From Combretum micranthum (Eukaryota; Streptophyta; Magnoliopsida; Myrtales; Combretaceae), in assembly GCA_024138025.1 (NCBI GenBank), contig JAMXBD010001396.1, forward strand, positions 248,001 to 312,000: a stretch of 64,000 bases of DNA, read 5' to 3'. A program made the position numbers and the translations under genes. The notes beneath the pieces were generated by a model that saw nothing but the letters and a program-made list of their open reading frames with translations, ran no database searches and was not told where the DNA came from. Below are positions 1 to 12,479 of the stretch, one piece after another (position 1 is the stretch's first letter; each line of letters begins with the position of its first letter).

Positions 1-99
1 AATTGCGGGGGATGGGGGAAGGGAGGGGATAGAGAGAGAAGAAAGTAGAAAAAAAATTAATGGGTTTTTGGGATTTTAAGGTTTTATTTTGTTTTGTTT

Positions 100-670
100 T
101 GGTAGGGTGCAAGTGTGAAATTGAAAAAAATCCCGCATGAGAAATATGGTTTTTGGTTATAGATGGTGTCAAGCCCATTTGTGTATTCATCCACATAGCC
201 CGTTTGGAGAATTTTTTCCCTTTGAAGGCTTTCTCCGCTCCTAACAAATTGGTATTAGAATCGAAGATTCAGTTGAGAAACTCCCATGATTGGCCCTTCA
301 TTTGGAAAAAAGAGTTTTGTGATGTGACTTATTTGTGAAACCTTTTATGTATGGCGAGTAGATGGGGAGCAGACCACTCACAAAAATGGATTTAGTGGAG
401 TCAATTTATAAGCTCATTGATAGGGAGTAAGACCTAAGCTCATTATGAAGACTCACACTTGATAAGGAGATTTGTTATGGTGCAAGTATGAGGTTAAAAG
501 AAATTTCACATGGGAAATATGAGACTTATGTGAAGAGTTTATAAGAGAAGACCCATTAATCTAACATCTTAAGATTTTTTGTTATAGATGGTGTCAAGCC
601 CATTTGTGTATTCCTTTACATAGCCCGTTTAGAGAATTTCTCCCCTTTAAGGCTTCCTTCCCTCGCAACA
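100..670 (+). mobile_element. TRIM-type miniature LTR retrotransposon, complete, with TSD
   Basis: Two direct repeats flank a short non-coding interior: a 5' LTR at 100-246 and a 3' LTR at 478-670. Both begin TGGT..TGCAAGT and end AACA. A primer-binding site resembling the initiator-Met type (TTGGTATTAGAATCG, family TTGGTATCAGAGC) begins at 249, two bases after the 5' LTR. The 5-bp TSD TGTTT is exact at 95-99 and 671-675. The 5' LTR lacks about 46 bp present in the 3' LTR. No gag or pol frame exists, so this is a non-autonomous TRIM. Purine-rich flanks at 1-95 and 700-900 share the stretch AATGGGTTTTTGGGATTTT, so the insertion sits inside an older local repeat. Confidence 0.82.
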
Positions 671-911
671 TGTTTTATTTAGATTTGTAGGTAGGTGGAG
701 GAGGAAGAAGAAGTACGAGAGAGAGTCGAAGGGATAAGGGGTATGGGCGAGCGATAGAGAGATAATTAAAAAAATTAATGGGTTTTTGGGATTTTTTTTT
801 TATTTAGTGGTTAAGAGGAGGAGGAAAAAGAAGCAACATAGGTGAGAGAGGGAGAGAGGAAAGTAAAAAATAAAAATAAAAAGATAAAATAAAAAAAAGA
901 TAATTAGGATT

Positions 912-2270
912 GGTTAATTTTACTTACAGTACATGAACTTTTTTTTTTATTTTAATAGAATTATACCTAAAAAAATTTTGTTATAAGAAAATTCTTGAGT
1001 TTTTTAAAAGTTTCACTTACGATACCTATGGATGGAATCTGTCCATTTTTCCGCCCAATTACTAACATGGCAAGTGGACCCAAATAAAGTATTGTTTTCT
1101 CTATCATATATGACTTTTTTTATTATTTTTAAAAGATATTTTTATAACTTTTCTCACTTGCTTTCTCAGCTTTCTCTCATCATCATCTTTTTCTTCTTTT
1201 TCTCTCTTTACCCCCATTCTCTCTCTAGCTCACAAACTTAAAACCACCCACCACGATGCTCAAACCACCTCAAAAAAAGTCCACTCACCTTCCCTAACCC
1301 AAAAAGGACGTCTACATACACACAAAAACTCGATAACACCACCAAAGAACCGCCATCGTCAAGACCACACCCACCTTCAAACTATGCCAACCACTACTCA
1401 TCAACCAAAAAATCACCTACAAACGCATTGTCACCACTTATACATCCCAAAGAAAAAAATGATAAACCTAATCTCCTTCAACTACATAAGCTTATCCATC
1501 CCATCGACTTCATCAAAAACCTGAATCAATGCTTGGAAATCCACAAACACCGCATTGCATTTCGTTACCATTAAACATAAGTTTTCTTTCCCTTTAATTT
1601 GGTAATATTAAACATAAGTTTTCTCTTCTTTTTTTTTCCTCCTTTCTTACACATTAATCAATTAGAGCATAAAATAAACTTATAAGACAGGACATGGTTC
1701 ATTGAAACTAGGGAAAAAAAAAGGAAGCTTTAGGTTTCATCGGACAAGGACAACAATTAAATGTAAATGAACACTAGATTTTAGACTAGTGCCATGGTTC
1801 GTTGTTATATTCAGCTCCTAAATTAAGTCTCTACCTATGAAGAAGGTTTTTATGTGTATGTATAACGTAAGAAAATTTTAGTTATGGTGTTTGGTGAGCA
1901 AAATATCGTGATGGATGGTGATGGTCATGTGTGCAAAGTCCAGTTGGTAAATATTAAAAAAAAAAATTTTAATGTGGTCAGGGTTAAGAAGAAGGAGGAG
2001 AAGGAGGGAGGAGGGAAAGGGAAAGGGGAAGGGGAGAGCGGGGAGAGAGCAGAGGCGAAAATATAAAAAAATTCCAACATGGAAAAAAATAATATTATAA
2101 TTAATTTAATTTGCCATGTTAGCATTTGGACAGAAAAATGGACGGATTCTCTCCATAGGTACCATGAGTGAAACTTTTAAAAAGTTCAGGTATTTTCTTG
2201 TAACGAAAATTTGTTTAAGTATAATTTTGTTAAAATAGAAAAAGTTCAAGTATTGTAAGTGAAATTAACT
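912..2270. mobile_element. Long-TIR (Mutator-like) non-autonomous element
   Basis: The ends are long imperfect inverted repeats of roughly 150 bp. The left end reads GTTAATTTTACTTACAGTAC and the reverse complement of the right end reads GTTAATTTCACTTACAATAC; similarity continues through the block containing TGGACAGAAAAATGGACGG. The interior is C/A-rich on the left (1240-1560) and has a G/A-rich run near 1995-2060. It codes for nothing I recognise. The same TIR family bounds the element at 46458-47901. No convincing TSD was found here, so the outer borders are within about 5 bp. A partial copy of the same terminal sequence lies at 2340-2440. Confidence 0.62.
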
Positions 2271-2517
2271 TAACTGGGAAAGAAAAGATAATTTTTTAAT
2301 CGAGTTACCTTTTTACATCAGCTTCCGGCCAAGTTCCTGCCAAAGGTACTCTGCATGAAATAGTTAAAAATTTTAGGTATTATCGTGGGACAAATTTTTT
2401 TTAGGTATAATTTTGTTACAAGCCAAAATGCTCAATACCACTAATGAAGCTTACCCCTTTTTCAACTAATGAAACTTACACTCAAGTAATATATGGGCCT
2501 TTGTATTTGTGTATAAT

Positions 2518-2745
2518 TGTAAAATTTATATGGAGAAGATATTCTTGTGTTTAAGTACACAAGCATTATATATAGGATGATTTATTTATAAGAATCTCTT
2601 ACATAGTTGATAGTGGTAAGTGAAACTACTATATCTTCCACAAGTCTAGAAAAGCCACAATAAACGCTTCTAGAAACAACAACAACTAAGTCTTCTAAAA
2701 AATATTACAAAAATATCTTAAATATTAACCTTAGAAAATTCTAGT
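2518..2745 (-). repeat. 3' LTR of the copia element
   Basis: This matches 8876-9128 in direct orientation. Shared segments include GTACACAAGC, the run ending TATTACAAAAATATCTTAA, and the start TGTAAAA on the + strand. It lies directly after the pol stop codon on the minus strand. The first bases of the LTR on the minus strand (TGTTGGAATGTGAG in the other copy) are missing or mutated, so this copy is shorter by about 25 bp. Confidence 0.75.
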
Positions 2746-3031
2746 CTTCTAAACGATAATGCACCAAATTGATTTCATTATTCTTCACATATTCTCTAAT
2801 TGTATGAAACTTTGTCTTCACATGTTTCATTCTTCCATGTTGCACATGATTCTTTGGAGAACCATTTCTATTATATTTAATTTTGTAATCTCAATCACTA
2901 ATGACCTTTTGATTTTTTGGCCTATCAACCAACTTTCAAGTTTTGTTTTTGTTTACCATATTTAGCTCCTCCTCTTTTGTAACTCCTATGGTGCTACATT
3001 ACACCTGTCATATATTTCATTAATCGACCCT
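2745..3031 (-). pseudogene. Copia pol remnant: integrase/RT linker fused to RNase H end
   Basis: On the minus strand the translation includes RSINEIYDRCNVAP (the linker between integrase and RT), NKNKT.KLVDRPKNQKVI (start of copia RT), and, after an abrupt jump, KHVKTKFHTIREYVKNNEIN (the conserved RNase H end). The core of RT and RNase H is therefore deleted. Frames change and stops interrupt. The stop at the end abuts the 3' LTR, as expected for copia. Confidence 0.7.
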
Positions 3032-3039
3032 ACTTTCTC

Positions 3040-3639
3040 TAGAGCTAGAAATATGGGTCGTGGCCCATGGGCCGGCTCGCTAACCTACTTAAAAAGCGGT
3101 TGTGGCCAAAATTTTTTTATTCATTTAAAAGCGGGTCGAATTGGCCTAGCCTGTTTAACCCATAGGCTACAAAAAGGAAAAAAAAAAAAACAACAATAAT
3201 AATAAGAAAGAAGTTTAAAAACAAGAATAATATATCTTAGTGATTATATGGAAAAAAAAAATAGATTTATACATGAACCACAAGTATTATAACATTTTTA
3301 AAATATAATTTATTGATTAAACATAATAGATATTTAATAATCATTTTAAAACTTATTTTTATATATAAGTAATCAAAGTAGCAATAAAATTAGTTGTTAA
3401 TATGTATCAAACCTTAAAATATATAAATATTCTAATTTTCACATAAACTAACATTAAAAAATAAAAATAAAAAATAATAAAATTTTGGCCTGCAAGCTAG
3501 CTCGTTTAACCTGTAGGCTGGGCCACGACAAGAAAATCTGGCCCTTTTAAAAGTGGGCTGATTTAGCCCGGCCCATTTAACCCATCGGCTAAAGCGAGCC
3601 GGGCCGGGCCAACTCGTTTACCCACTATTTCTGGCTCTA
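3040..3639. mobile_element. hAT-type MITE nested in the copia element
   Basis: Terminal inverted repeats begin TAGAGCTAGAAAT on the left and TAGAGCCAGAAAT as the reverse complement of the right end. Subterminal GC-rich inverted repeats follow (GGCCCATGGGCCGGCTCGCT on the left, AGCGAGCCGGGCCGGGCC on the right). The flanking 8-bp duplication is ACTTTCTC (3032-3039) and ATTTTCTC (3640-3647), 7 of 8 matching, which is the hAT length. The interior is AT-rich and non-coding. The copia pol remnant is split by it. Confidence 0.85.
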
Positions 3640-3647
3640 ATTTTCTC

Positions 3648-4358
3648 TAATCAAAATACAATTAAAATTATCAGCACCAAATTTATCTTTATGATGCAAG
3701 AGCTGAAGTGTTGTATAAGCAAAATGGCCAAACTTCTTGTGCTATAATATATACTCATAAATAGTAGCATTGTAGGCATGTAAATTAGTCTCTTTCCACT
3801 AAATTGGAAAGCTTTTGTCTTTCATCTTCATAGTCATCAACTCACAACCATCACTATCAACAATAATACAATATTTATTTTGAAAATTTAACGAATATTT
3901 CTTTTCTAGAATTTGTCCTACACTTAATAAATTTTGACTAATTTCAGGTACAAGCACACCTGTAATTTGTTTGACCCCTGCTGGAGTCTCATCTTAATTT
4001 GGCTATACTTGTATGTAGCCAGCCAATCTAGACTTTTAATTTATATGATCGATCTAACTCCCTGAAATTACTTAAATCAAAAGTCATGTGGTTTGTTTGT
4101 ACAACCATTACTAATAAGCCTTTTTTTTTTTTTTGTGCAATTGTTTAATGCAAGACTTGTGATGACAAATAACCACTCCTCCTAAAATTGATCTTCTGCA
4201 ATTTGTGCTTGCTGACCTTGTTGTGCTTGTTGATTATTTTTATTTTTGCATACCTTCTCAACATGCCCAAATTGTCTACATGATCTGCATTACTCTTTTG
4301 GCCTAAACTAGCAATAGTTTTCTAGATGACACTTCTTCTTGCAATGAGAACATTAAGG
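3648..4358 (-). pseudogene. Copia gag zinc knuckle, protease and GAG-pre-integrase remnant
   Basis: The minus-strand reading gives CSHCKKKCHLENYC and CRSCRQFGHVEKVCKNKN (zinc knuckle region), then ITGVLVPEISQNLLSVGQIL (end of the aspartic protease), then KYCIIVDSDGCELMTMKMKD and HKKFGHFAYTTLQLLHHKD (GAG-pre-integrase). The order is that of Ty1/copia polyproteins. Frameshifts, stops and a poly-T run at 4120 break it. The rest of gag lies on the far side of the inserted solo LTR, beyond 8023. Confidence 0.8.
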
Positions 4359-4363
4359 ATATT

Positions 4364-7300
4364 TGTAAACCCCTAAAGTTTTGTGATCAATTAAGCTTAA
4401 ACCCTAATTAGAAAGTCAACTGGAATCCCAAAGTCAACATAACCCTAATCTTTTGTAACCGTTCAAGTCCAACTTTTCCATTTAAGCAACCCTAAGAAAG
4501 TTAGTAAGAGATTAGTATACGGAATAGTTCATAATAACCTGAGAAGGCTTAAAAATATCCGATTAGTTAAATCGTGATTCGTTTTGAGAACAACCTGACC
4601 CAGTTTTCGAAAAGCATGTCTTGGGGCTCAGATTAGTAAAAATATTCCGAATATACCATTAGACTTGTAAAAATATAAGGTTTTCAAAAATATCAATTTC
4701 ATAATTTTTCGGTAACTAAAAATATCAGATATCGCAATTATACACGTATTTTCTTACTACCGGTACTTAAATTGTCATGTCTACTTTACATTTCACTATT
4801 TTCTACTATTCTACACTATCCATCTATCTCTACCTTTTCTTGCAACCTACTCTTACAAACCATACCTCTATTTCTTACAATTTTCATTTCTAATACAACT
4901 TCACATCTTTCATATCTTACGTTTCGTTTACAAAAATACAAAAAAAAAAAAGATAAATTTCACTCCCTCACACACTCTCAAATTGCGCCGGCCACTCCTC
5001 TCCATCTCCTCTATTTGTTTTATTTTTCATTTATTTAACTAACACAAATTTCCTCCCACATTTTCCTATAAATACCCCCTCTTCCTTCCACTTCTTTCAC
5101 ACCTTCCATACACAAAGTTACTCTCTCAATTCTCTTCCAAAGCTCTCTCAAGTTTAGTTCTCTTAGGTAAAAATTCTTCAAGTCTTCTTTATGTTTATTT
5201 ACTTAGTATGAGTTTAGTGTGTGTTTTTTAAACCATGAAGGTTAAAGAAAGCAACAATAGATTCATACTTTGTTTTTGTTCATGAATCAAATTTCTTTTA
5301 TGTTGCTTTTATGTATATAATTATGTAGCTATATATATCTTTTAGAGCATATAAGCTCATTTGTTTTGCAATTTATTTACTTTCCTTGCAATTTGTTTAC
5401 TTTCATGTTGTTTTAAGACTAGTCTTTCTAGTCTTAAACTATCCTCATCAAGTCAAACATTTTCTTTTCTTTATGGACTAGTCTATTCTTAGTTCTGGGA
5501 TACCTTGATGAAGTTAAGGTTTCAATACTTGATTTATTTCTTTACTAGCTTATTTCTTTAATTATTATGTTTCCTTATGTTTCATAGCTTTATGGCTCAT
5601 ATGTTTCATAGCTTTATGGTTCATATCCATGCATGAACATAATGATTTTGTCTCAATAAAAAAATAAGGAAACATTTTCTTAAAATAGAAATTTTTCTCT
5701 AAAACTAAAAGTAGAAAATAATTTTCATAAAAACCAAGGATTTACCTTAACGAACTTTTCTAAGAAAATTAGAGGAGTCCATAGGAAAATTTTACAATAT
5801 ACACATAACATGGGAAAAATTCTTAAGCAAAACAAAAGCTTATTAAAACTTCATTTTTCATCAAATACTAATTTGACAAAAATAAATTCTTTTTATGAAA
5901 ATAAAATAATCTTAAGAAACAAGGAAATTATTTCTATGAATATAAAATTGTTATTATTCAAAAAGTATTAGAAACTAAGGAATTAAAATCATTTTTTGAA
6001 ATTTAAAGGACTAAGGAATGAAATTTACTCATTTAAAATGACTGAAATATTCTCTAGCAAAATAAGAGGAGTTTCCAAAAAGTTCCACTTTTCATTAGAA
6101 GATTTTACATTTACAAAAATTTATAGTTTGAGACAAACTTCATTAAACTTCATACATTTCATATGAGTCAATAAATATATTATATACATTTCAAAGTTTT
6201 ACACTAATTATATTTATCTCTTTAAAATGAGCTTTGTTAAAAGAAGAAATTCAAGTTTTGTGAAAATTCGTGGTGAATCTGGTCACCACTGTTTCGGAAC
6301 CCAAATGACTTAGTTTGATGAAATTAGTTTTAGAAATAGATAGATCTTTTCGAGTAGGTAGAAAACGGTATATAATGTGCGAAATTCCGAGTTAAAATAT
6401 GCAAGTTATGGCCATTTTAAGTTGGAATTTCCTCCAATCCGATTTTACCGCAATTTTAAGATAGATTTAGAATTTTCCAAGATAGAAATTCTATGAAAGA
6501 CTCATTGTGGGCATTTCATCTTGTTTAGGTGAAGAAGGAACCAATTCACTTTTCCGGAAGACCACTTCAATTAGAGCTACCTACATGGAGTGAGTTAATC
6601 CTTTACTAAGTTACATTTCCTTGTTTGTGCTTGTAAATAGTAGCACTGGAAAATAAGAAAAATAAATGAACAATTATTGTGTGATTTGAATTTATGATTG
6701 GTTGAATATAAGTTAAGAATATCGAAAGTGGAATGGATAAATAAAGTGTGATTCTTGTATTGATATGATAAGATTGTTTTCGATCTCCTTTAACTTGAAC
6801 TTAATATTATCTGGTTAAACTATATTGAAAATAATTCATGCGCATCATATTTGAGTCACATTTATTTCACTACTATTCTTCGTGTGGGAAATGAGGAAGT
6901 TGTAGTGGTGGCTAGTAGGAGCCAGAAAGTCTACATGGGCTAGTAGGAGCCGGAAAGTCTACAGGGCAAGCAGGAACTAGCAAATCTGCAAATATTGATA
7001 GTCGTATGGGCCTGTAACCTCCCAACCCCCGACATGGAGGGCGTAAAATTTCATGCTACACATGATTTCTGGTTAATCTTGTGTATTTTATTTGCTCATG
7101 TGTTTGGTGTATTTCCATATGATTGTTTAAATACTTGTTTTATTTATAGAATTGTCTTGTAAATGGAATTATCTCACTAAGCTAGTTTTGCCTATACCCC
7201 TATAGCTTTTTGTTATGGTATGATTATCTTTGTTGGCACCGAGGAGCCCTTATGCCAGGTATGAGCCAAGCCACTAGGATTTTTGGAGAAGTATATGTAT

Positions 7301-8017
7301 TTAGTTTTGAACATAGACTTCAAAGAAAATCTCGATAGTAGGCTTATGTTAGTTATATTTACCTTGTTAATGGTTAGTTAAATCAAGACTATTTGAGACG
7401 AGGGAATGCCCCTGACATGGAGGGCGTAAAATCCATGCTACACATGATTTTCATTAATCTTGTGTATTTTTGTTTGCTCATGTGTTTGGTGTAATTTCCA
7501 TATGATTGTTTAAATATTTTTTTATTTATAGAATTGTCTTGTAAATGGAATTATCTCACTAAGCTAGTTTTGCCTATACTCGATAGCTTTTTGTTATGGT
7601 ATGATTATCTTTGGTTGCACCGAGGAGCCCCGTATGCCAAGTATGAGCCAACCCACTAGGAGTTTTTGGAGAAGTTAATGTATTTAGTTTTGAACATAGA
7701 CTTCAAAAAAATCTCTATATAGCTTATGTTATAGTTATGTTACTTTGTTAATGGTTTAGTTAAATCAAGACTATAGACGGGGAATGCCCCTAAGAAGATG
7801 TAAGAGTTTATTATCTAAATGAATATTTCATGTTTATTTATATAAGTTCTTGAATGCTTTTATTATCTACTTAATATAATACCCCTGTGAGTCTCCTACT
7901 ATCTTGGAAGCACGCCTTGCATGTGATATCGAAGCTCCTGCATGACTAAGTTTCATTCATTAGCTTTAATATTATATTGGCGGACTGCTACATTTAGGGT
8001 ACCCTCTGGGCATGACA
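4364..8017 (+). mobile_element. Long solo LTR (Ty3/gypsy type), nested in copia gag
   Basis: The sequence starts TGTAAACCCCTAAAG and ends GGGCATGACA. It is flanked by the exact 5-bp TSD ATATT at 4359-4363 and 8018-8022. Joining the flanks across the TSD restores the copia gag zinc-knuckle reading, which confirms both borders. The block is non-coding and AT-rich. A CT-rich stretch and TATAAATA near 5070 resemble an LTR promoter region. The length and terminal sequences fit the very long LTRs of Tekay/Del-type chromoviruses; that family assignment is an inference. No internal retroviral genes remain, so it arose by LTR-LTR recombination. An internal duplication is listed separately. Confidence 0.8.
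7031..7795 (+). repeat. Tandem duplication of about 383 bp inside the solo LTR
   Basis: Two copies, about 7031-7412 and 7413-7795, both run from GACATGGAGGGCGTAAAAT to GGGAATGCCCCT. Shared landmarks are TTGTCTTGTAAATGGAATTA, GCACCGAGGAGCCC and TAGTTTTGAACATAGACTTC. The copies differ by scattered substitutions and short indels, so the duplication is not very recent. Confidence 0.85.
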
Positions 8018-8022
8018 ATATT

Positions 8023-8842
8023 CCCTTTCGTTATCTTTTTTAATTCTTTTAGTCTCACTCATCTCCATATCTTAAACTCACCATATTGCTTCTTCCACCA
8101 CTTTGAGGAAATTTTCTTTTTTTCATAATTGTAAGAAAAACCCTTTCAATGTTTTCTTCTTGTCTCATTGTTCTCCTTTGCTATTGAGTTTGAAAAGCAT
8201 GAACAAGCTCTATTAAGGAAATTTTGAGTCTTCAAGAGAAGTGATTATGGACTCAAATTTCTCTAACAAGCTTACTAGAACCTTTTCAATAACTTGTTGG
8301 TTTAGTAAATCCTTACAAAAAAATCGAATTTTGTTCATGACTTCCATAAGTTTATCTACATATTCTTTGGCTTATTTATCACCCTTCATCCTCAAAATTT
8401 TAAATTTCCTCTTCAAATTTATAATTTTCATTTTGTGGGTTTTTCACTCCATGTATACATCTCCTTAAACTTGTTCCAAGCTTCTTTTAGAGCTTCACAA
8501 GTCATAATTCTTGTGAAAATTGAATATGCTACATAAATATTGGATAAGGCTCTTGGACCTTTAGCCTCTTCTTTTTCTTCATGAGCTCTAATTTGGTTAA
8601 GGGTTGGATTATTTCCTAAAAGCTATATTTGCCTTTCATTTTCAACCCATTACCATAAACCATGACCTCTTAAGTGGGCTTTTATTTTGACAGCCAAAAC
8701 TTGATCATTTTCACCATTAAATATGTGAAGTGATATATTGCTTGAAGCCATATAATTGTTTTTTAGCGTCAGAAGCAATTTTGGCGTTCCTCTCTTCTTC
8801 GTCTTTTTGTTCTTCTTCCTCTCTCTCTTTTTGGTCACTCAT
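8023..8842 (-). pseudogene. Copia gag N-terminal remnant
   Basis: The gag start on the minus strand is ATG at 8842-8840 (MSDQKERERGRRTKRRR). Readable gag sequence follows in more than one frame: LKRKFKILRMKGDK, AKEYVDKLMEVMNKIRFF, VIEKVLVSLLERFESKISAI and LSIVELISKLQSMEQ. These match the UBN2/retrotransposon-gag segment of copia polyproteins. Frameshifts and stops make it non-functional. It is cut at 8022 by the solo LTR; the zinc-knuckle part resumes at 4358. Confidence 0.78.
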
Positions 8843-8875
8843 AAATCCTTCAAGATCTTATATGATCTAATACAA

Positions 8876-9128
8876 TGTAAAAATTAATATGAAGAAGGCA
8901 TTCTAGTTTTTGAGTACACAAGCTTTACCACATAGAGAATCTACTTATGTGAACCTCTACATAGTAATGTAGGTGAAACAACTATACCTATAACAAGCCT
9001 AGAAAAATCACAACAAACACTTCTATAAACAACAATTAACATTTCAAAAAACAACAATAACAAACTCTTCTAGGAAATATTACAAAAATATCTTAATATA
9101 TAACTCTAGAAAATCTCACATTCCAACA
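8876..9128 (-). repeat. 5' LTR of the copia element
   Basis: On the minus strand it starts TGTTGGAATGTGAGATTTTC, a start typical of copia LTRs, and ends in CA beside the degenerate primer-binding site. It is the direct repeat of 2518-2745. It is followed on the + strand by TSD ATAAT at 9129-9133. Confidence 0.8.
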
Positions 9129-9133
9129 ATAAT

Positions 9134-9882
9134 GTTCACAAAACACTTAGAGTGCCTCAAAGATTCCTATGATTCCTCATATTTACATCTTTTGAATTAA
9201 TGAATCTCCTTCTATCTTATTTATGGTTATTTACCTTCAACTAAATTCTCGTTGGATTAGTGTTCATAATCTAACTTTTTACCCTTTTTATTTGTGTGTT
9301 TATATATAGGTTCCATTATTGAGTTACATACAAAAGTCATATCAAAGGAACAATGATATTAACAATACACAGTCGAATATATAGAATGCAATGAAAAATA
9401 TCTTCTCTATAGATCTTAGCAATTTAGATCAAATCAAGATGCATTCTAATTTGGTTATAAGGGAGTTGAGGACCTTACTTGGCCTAATCATTACATGTTT
9501 AAGAATTAACCCAGCCTAACCATGGTGGATTTAGATCTAACCTGATGTAGGCTTAGGTTGTGGTCTACACTTGTACATCAATTGTATCAATTTGTGCCTA
9601 AAATTTTTTTAAAAAAAAAGTACAGGAAAAATATTAATTATAATAGTTGAATGACATTTAAAATTTTAACTACCCTTCATGTGATTTGTAAAGAATTATT
9701 TCCATTAACATTAAAGTTTAAATGCACCTTTTAAAAATATTTGATTTGGTTTATATAAATTCTAATAAGAAATTTTTATTTCTTAACAATGTAGAACTAA
9801 TTCTTATCTTTCGATGTTTGTTGTATATGTTTAAGAGTTTGCATTAATATAAGTTATAATATGATACAAAGATTTTTTTAAT

Positions 9883-9914
<32 letters not shown>

Positions 9915-12080
9915 TTCTTCTTCTTTATATTTTCTATATCATCAAAGTTTGGTAGATATACTAAAAGATCCCTACGATCCAAAAGTCATATTAAATCATA
10001 TAATCCTTCTATATGTTAAACTAATAGTCACATACCCATGTATTTGAATAGTACTTGTTGATTTAGCTGAAAGAAAAAATAGTACTTGTTTGAAATAATT
10101 CAAATATAAAAATTTGGTAAATCCAAGGAAATAAAATCATATGACGTAAATTTACCAAAATAAACATGCTTAACATTATTTAAATATAAGACCACATTCT
10201 AATATAAATATTAGAAAAATAAGATATCTCAAATTATAATTTGTATATCATATTAATGAAAAGGTCATAATTGAAACTCATAGCATATAAAAAATCAATA
10301 ATTATAGTCATGACCATTCAATTCTATAGGATTGGGAAACTCCCCATCATAAGAGAAAAAATTGAACAATTTTCTCTTTAACAATCATTAGTGAAAGTAT
10401 AAAATTAAATAGAGATATAGAATAAGATACCAAATTATTAGTCATACAATATCTCTGTTAAATTAAAGTTAGAACTTGATTAAAAACTTAGAAAATGTTG
10501 ATAATCATAATCTTAAATCAATTGATAAGTTGTTAATGGCCTTATGCCGTAGTGGTATTTTTTTCTAATATCTTAAGTAAAAAGTATCAAGTTCAACTCT
10601 CCTATTTCCTGTTATAATGGAAAAATAAATAAATAAATAAAATAAGTTCACAGGTTCATATGGCATATATCAATACATAAACCCAATTTTCAATAAGCTA
10701 GAAATTTTAAAGCTTGAACTCAATTGAATTTAAATTTTAAGCTCGAGTCCGACTTGATGTAACATTACATACACTAACAATATGCTTAATCCATTATAGA
10801 ATTAAGTAGAAATTTATCAATTTCAAAAGGTTTAGATATTTAATACATCTTAATTATTAATAATTTTTTAATTTTGAAATTTTTTTTTAATAATTTGTTG
10901 TTTATAATATTGTGGTTCTCTTATAATTTGAATGCCTACTTTTACATCAATTTGTGTGATACCCCTCTTGAGCACAATCCATTTGGATTTGTGAAATTAA
11001 ATCCGTTGTAATAATCAACAATTGACACTACCATTTCTTTTCAGAAAAATGAAAATAATTAAAACTACATGATGGTTAGTTTGTGGTTTTTCTTTGACCA
11101 TTTAGAGTCATATTAACAACCTTTTACTTTAATTTTTTTCTTTTATTTTTTCATAATAAATAAGTATTTTTATCTAATAAAGGTGTTGTTAAATTAAAAT
11201 CTATTGCATTGTTAGCCGAATCTATCACTTTAAGTAGTGCATCCTTTGTATAATTGATGCAAGGGAAAACGATAAACCTAAAAAACTTTTGAAATTATAT
11301 GTTATGAAAAAAATAAATCATTATTATTGTAAATCACAAATACCATCCTTATGTAATGTAACATTGAAAATTAGAAATAATAAATCACAAATCTAGTGCT
11401 TTTGAATAGTGCATCCTTTGTATAATTGATGCAAAGGAGAAAGATAAAACTCTTCTGAAATTATATGTTATGAAAAAATGAATCATTATTATTATAAATC
11501 ACAAATATAATAGTTATGTAATGTAACATAGAAAGTTAGATTTAATTTTTCATAAAATGTAACAATATTAAAATGTAATATAGAAAAGGTACCAATATGG
11601 AAAAGTAAAATTTCATAAAAGTGTAACAATGCAAAGATGTAATATTAGAAAGATATAATACATAAAAATAGCATCGAAGAGGTATAAAATGAAAAAAAAA
11701 ACAGTTACCTATATGAAAAGGTAATATTTCATTAATTGTTACAATATGAAAAAGTTATATATAAGGTGCAATACCAAAAAATAATAGTGAAAAGGTATAA
11801 GATGAAAAAAATGTTCCAGAATTATATATCACAAATAAATGTTGAAAAGATGCCAACATGAAAAAGTAAATATTTATAAAAGTGAAACAACATGAAGACA
11901 TAATTTAGAAAGTTTTGATATGAAAAGGTAACATTGAAGAAATATAAAAAGGAAAAGGTATCAATTTAAAGAGTTAATATTTAATGAATCATGATAATAT
12001 GGAAAAGTAATGTCGAAATGAAAAGGTACAATATCACAAGTTGATATTAGAAAGATATAATACATAAAGATATCACCTTT
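9134..12080. other. AT-rich intergenic DNA, no gene seen
   Basis: No coding region was recognised. It contains a (CTT)n microsatellite at 9883-9924; a tRNA/SINE-tail-like fragment at about 10535-10615 ending TTATAATGGAAAAATAAATA; a fragment rich in AAGCTTGAACTC/AAGCTCGAGTCC near 10710-10755; and a direct duplication of about 171 bp (from about 11236 and about 11407, both containing GTGCATCCTTTGTATAATTG). From 11570 to 12060 short AAAAGGTA-type phrases recur. Similar phrases reappear at 20150-20250, on the far side of the LINE, which suggests the LINE landed inside this repeat. Confidence 0.6.
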
Positions 12081-12479
12081 GAATATGAGATTTCAAACTA
12101 TTAGCTATAGCTTCTACTTACAAACCAGACATGATGGTGTTCATTGAAACAAGGATGAATGAGAGGGAGACCATTGTGCTGAAGGAAAGATTGCGCTTCA
12201 TCTCAGGAGATGCATCTTCACATCCAGTTTAACAATTGTATATGTATTTTATGTCTTACTCTAGTATATACTAGTCCTAAATTTAAAGAGAGAAAACTAC
12301 TATGGAATAGTCTGATCAAAGTGGTTGACATAATAAAAGAACCTTGGGCAATCATGGGTGATTCTAATGAGATCATAAATACAAGAGAGAAATGGGGTAA
12401 AGGACCATTAAATACATTACAAATGAAGGTCTTAATGGGCTTGGGTCTACAAGGGAGCTCACATCTATATCCATCATGA

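Larger units (their letters stand above)
2518..9128 (-). mobile_element. Degenerate Ty1/copia retrotransposon, host of two nested insertions
   Basis: This minus-strand copia element has direct LTRs at 8876-9128 (5') and about 2518-2745 (3'). The 5-bp TSD ATAAT is exact at 2513-2517 and 9129-9133. Next to the 5' LTR is a mutated primer-binding site (TTGTATTAGATCATA). Reading leftward come gag, zinc knuckles, protease, the GAG-pre-integrase segment, a short integrase/RT linker and the end of RNase H. Most of integrase and reverse transcriptase is deleted and every segment carries stops. A 3.65-kb solo LTR (4364-8017) is inserted in gag and a hAT MITE (3040-3639) in pol. It cannot encode its own mobility. 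Confidence 0.85.
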
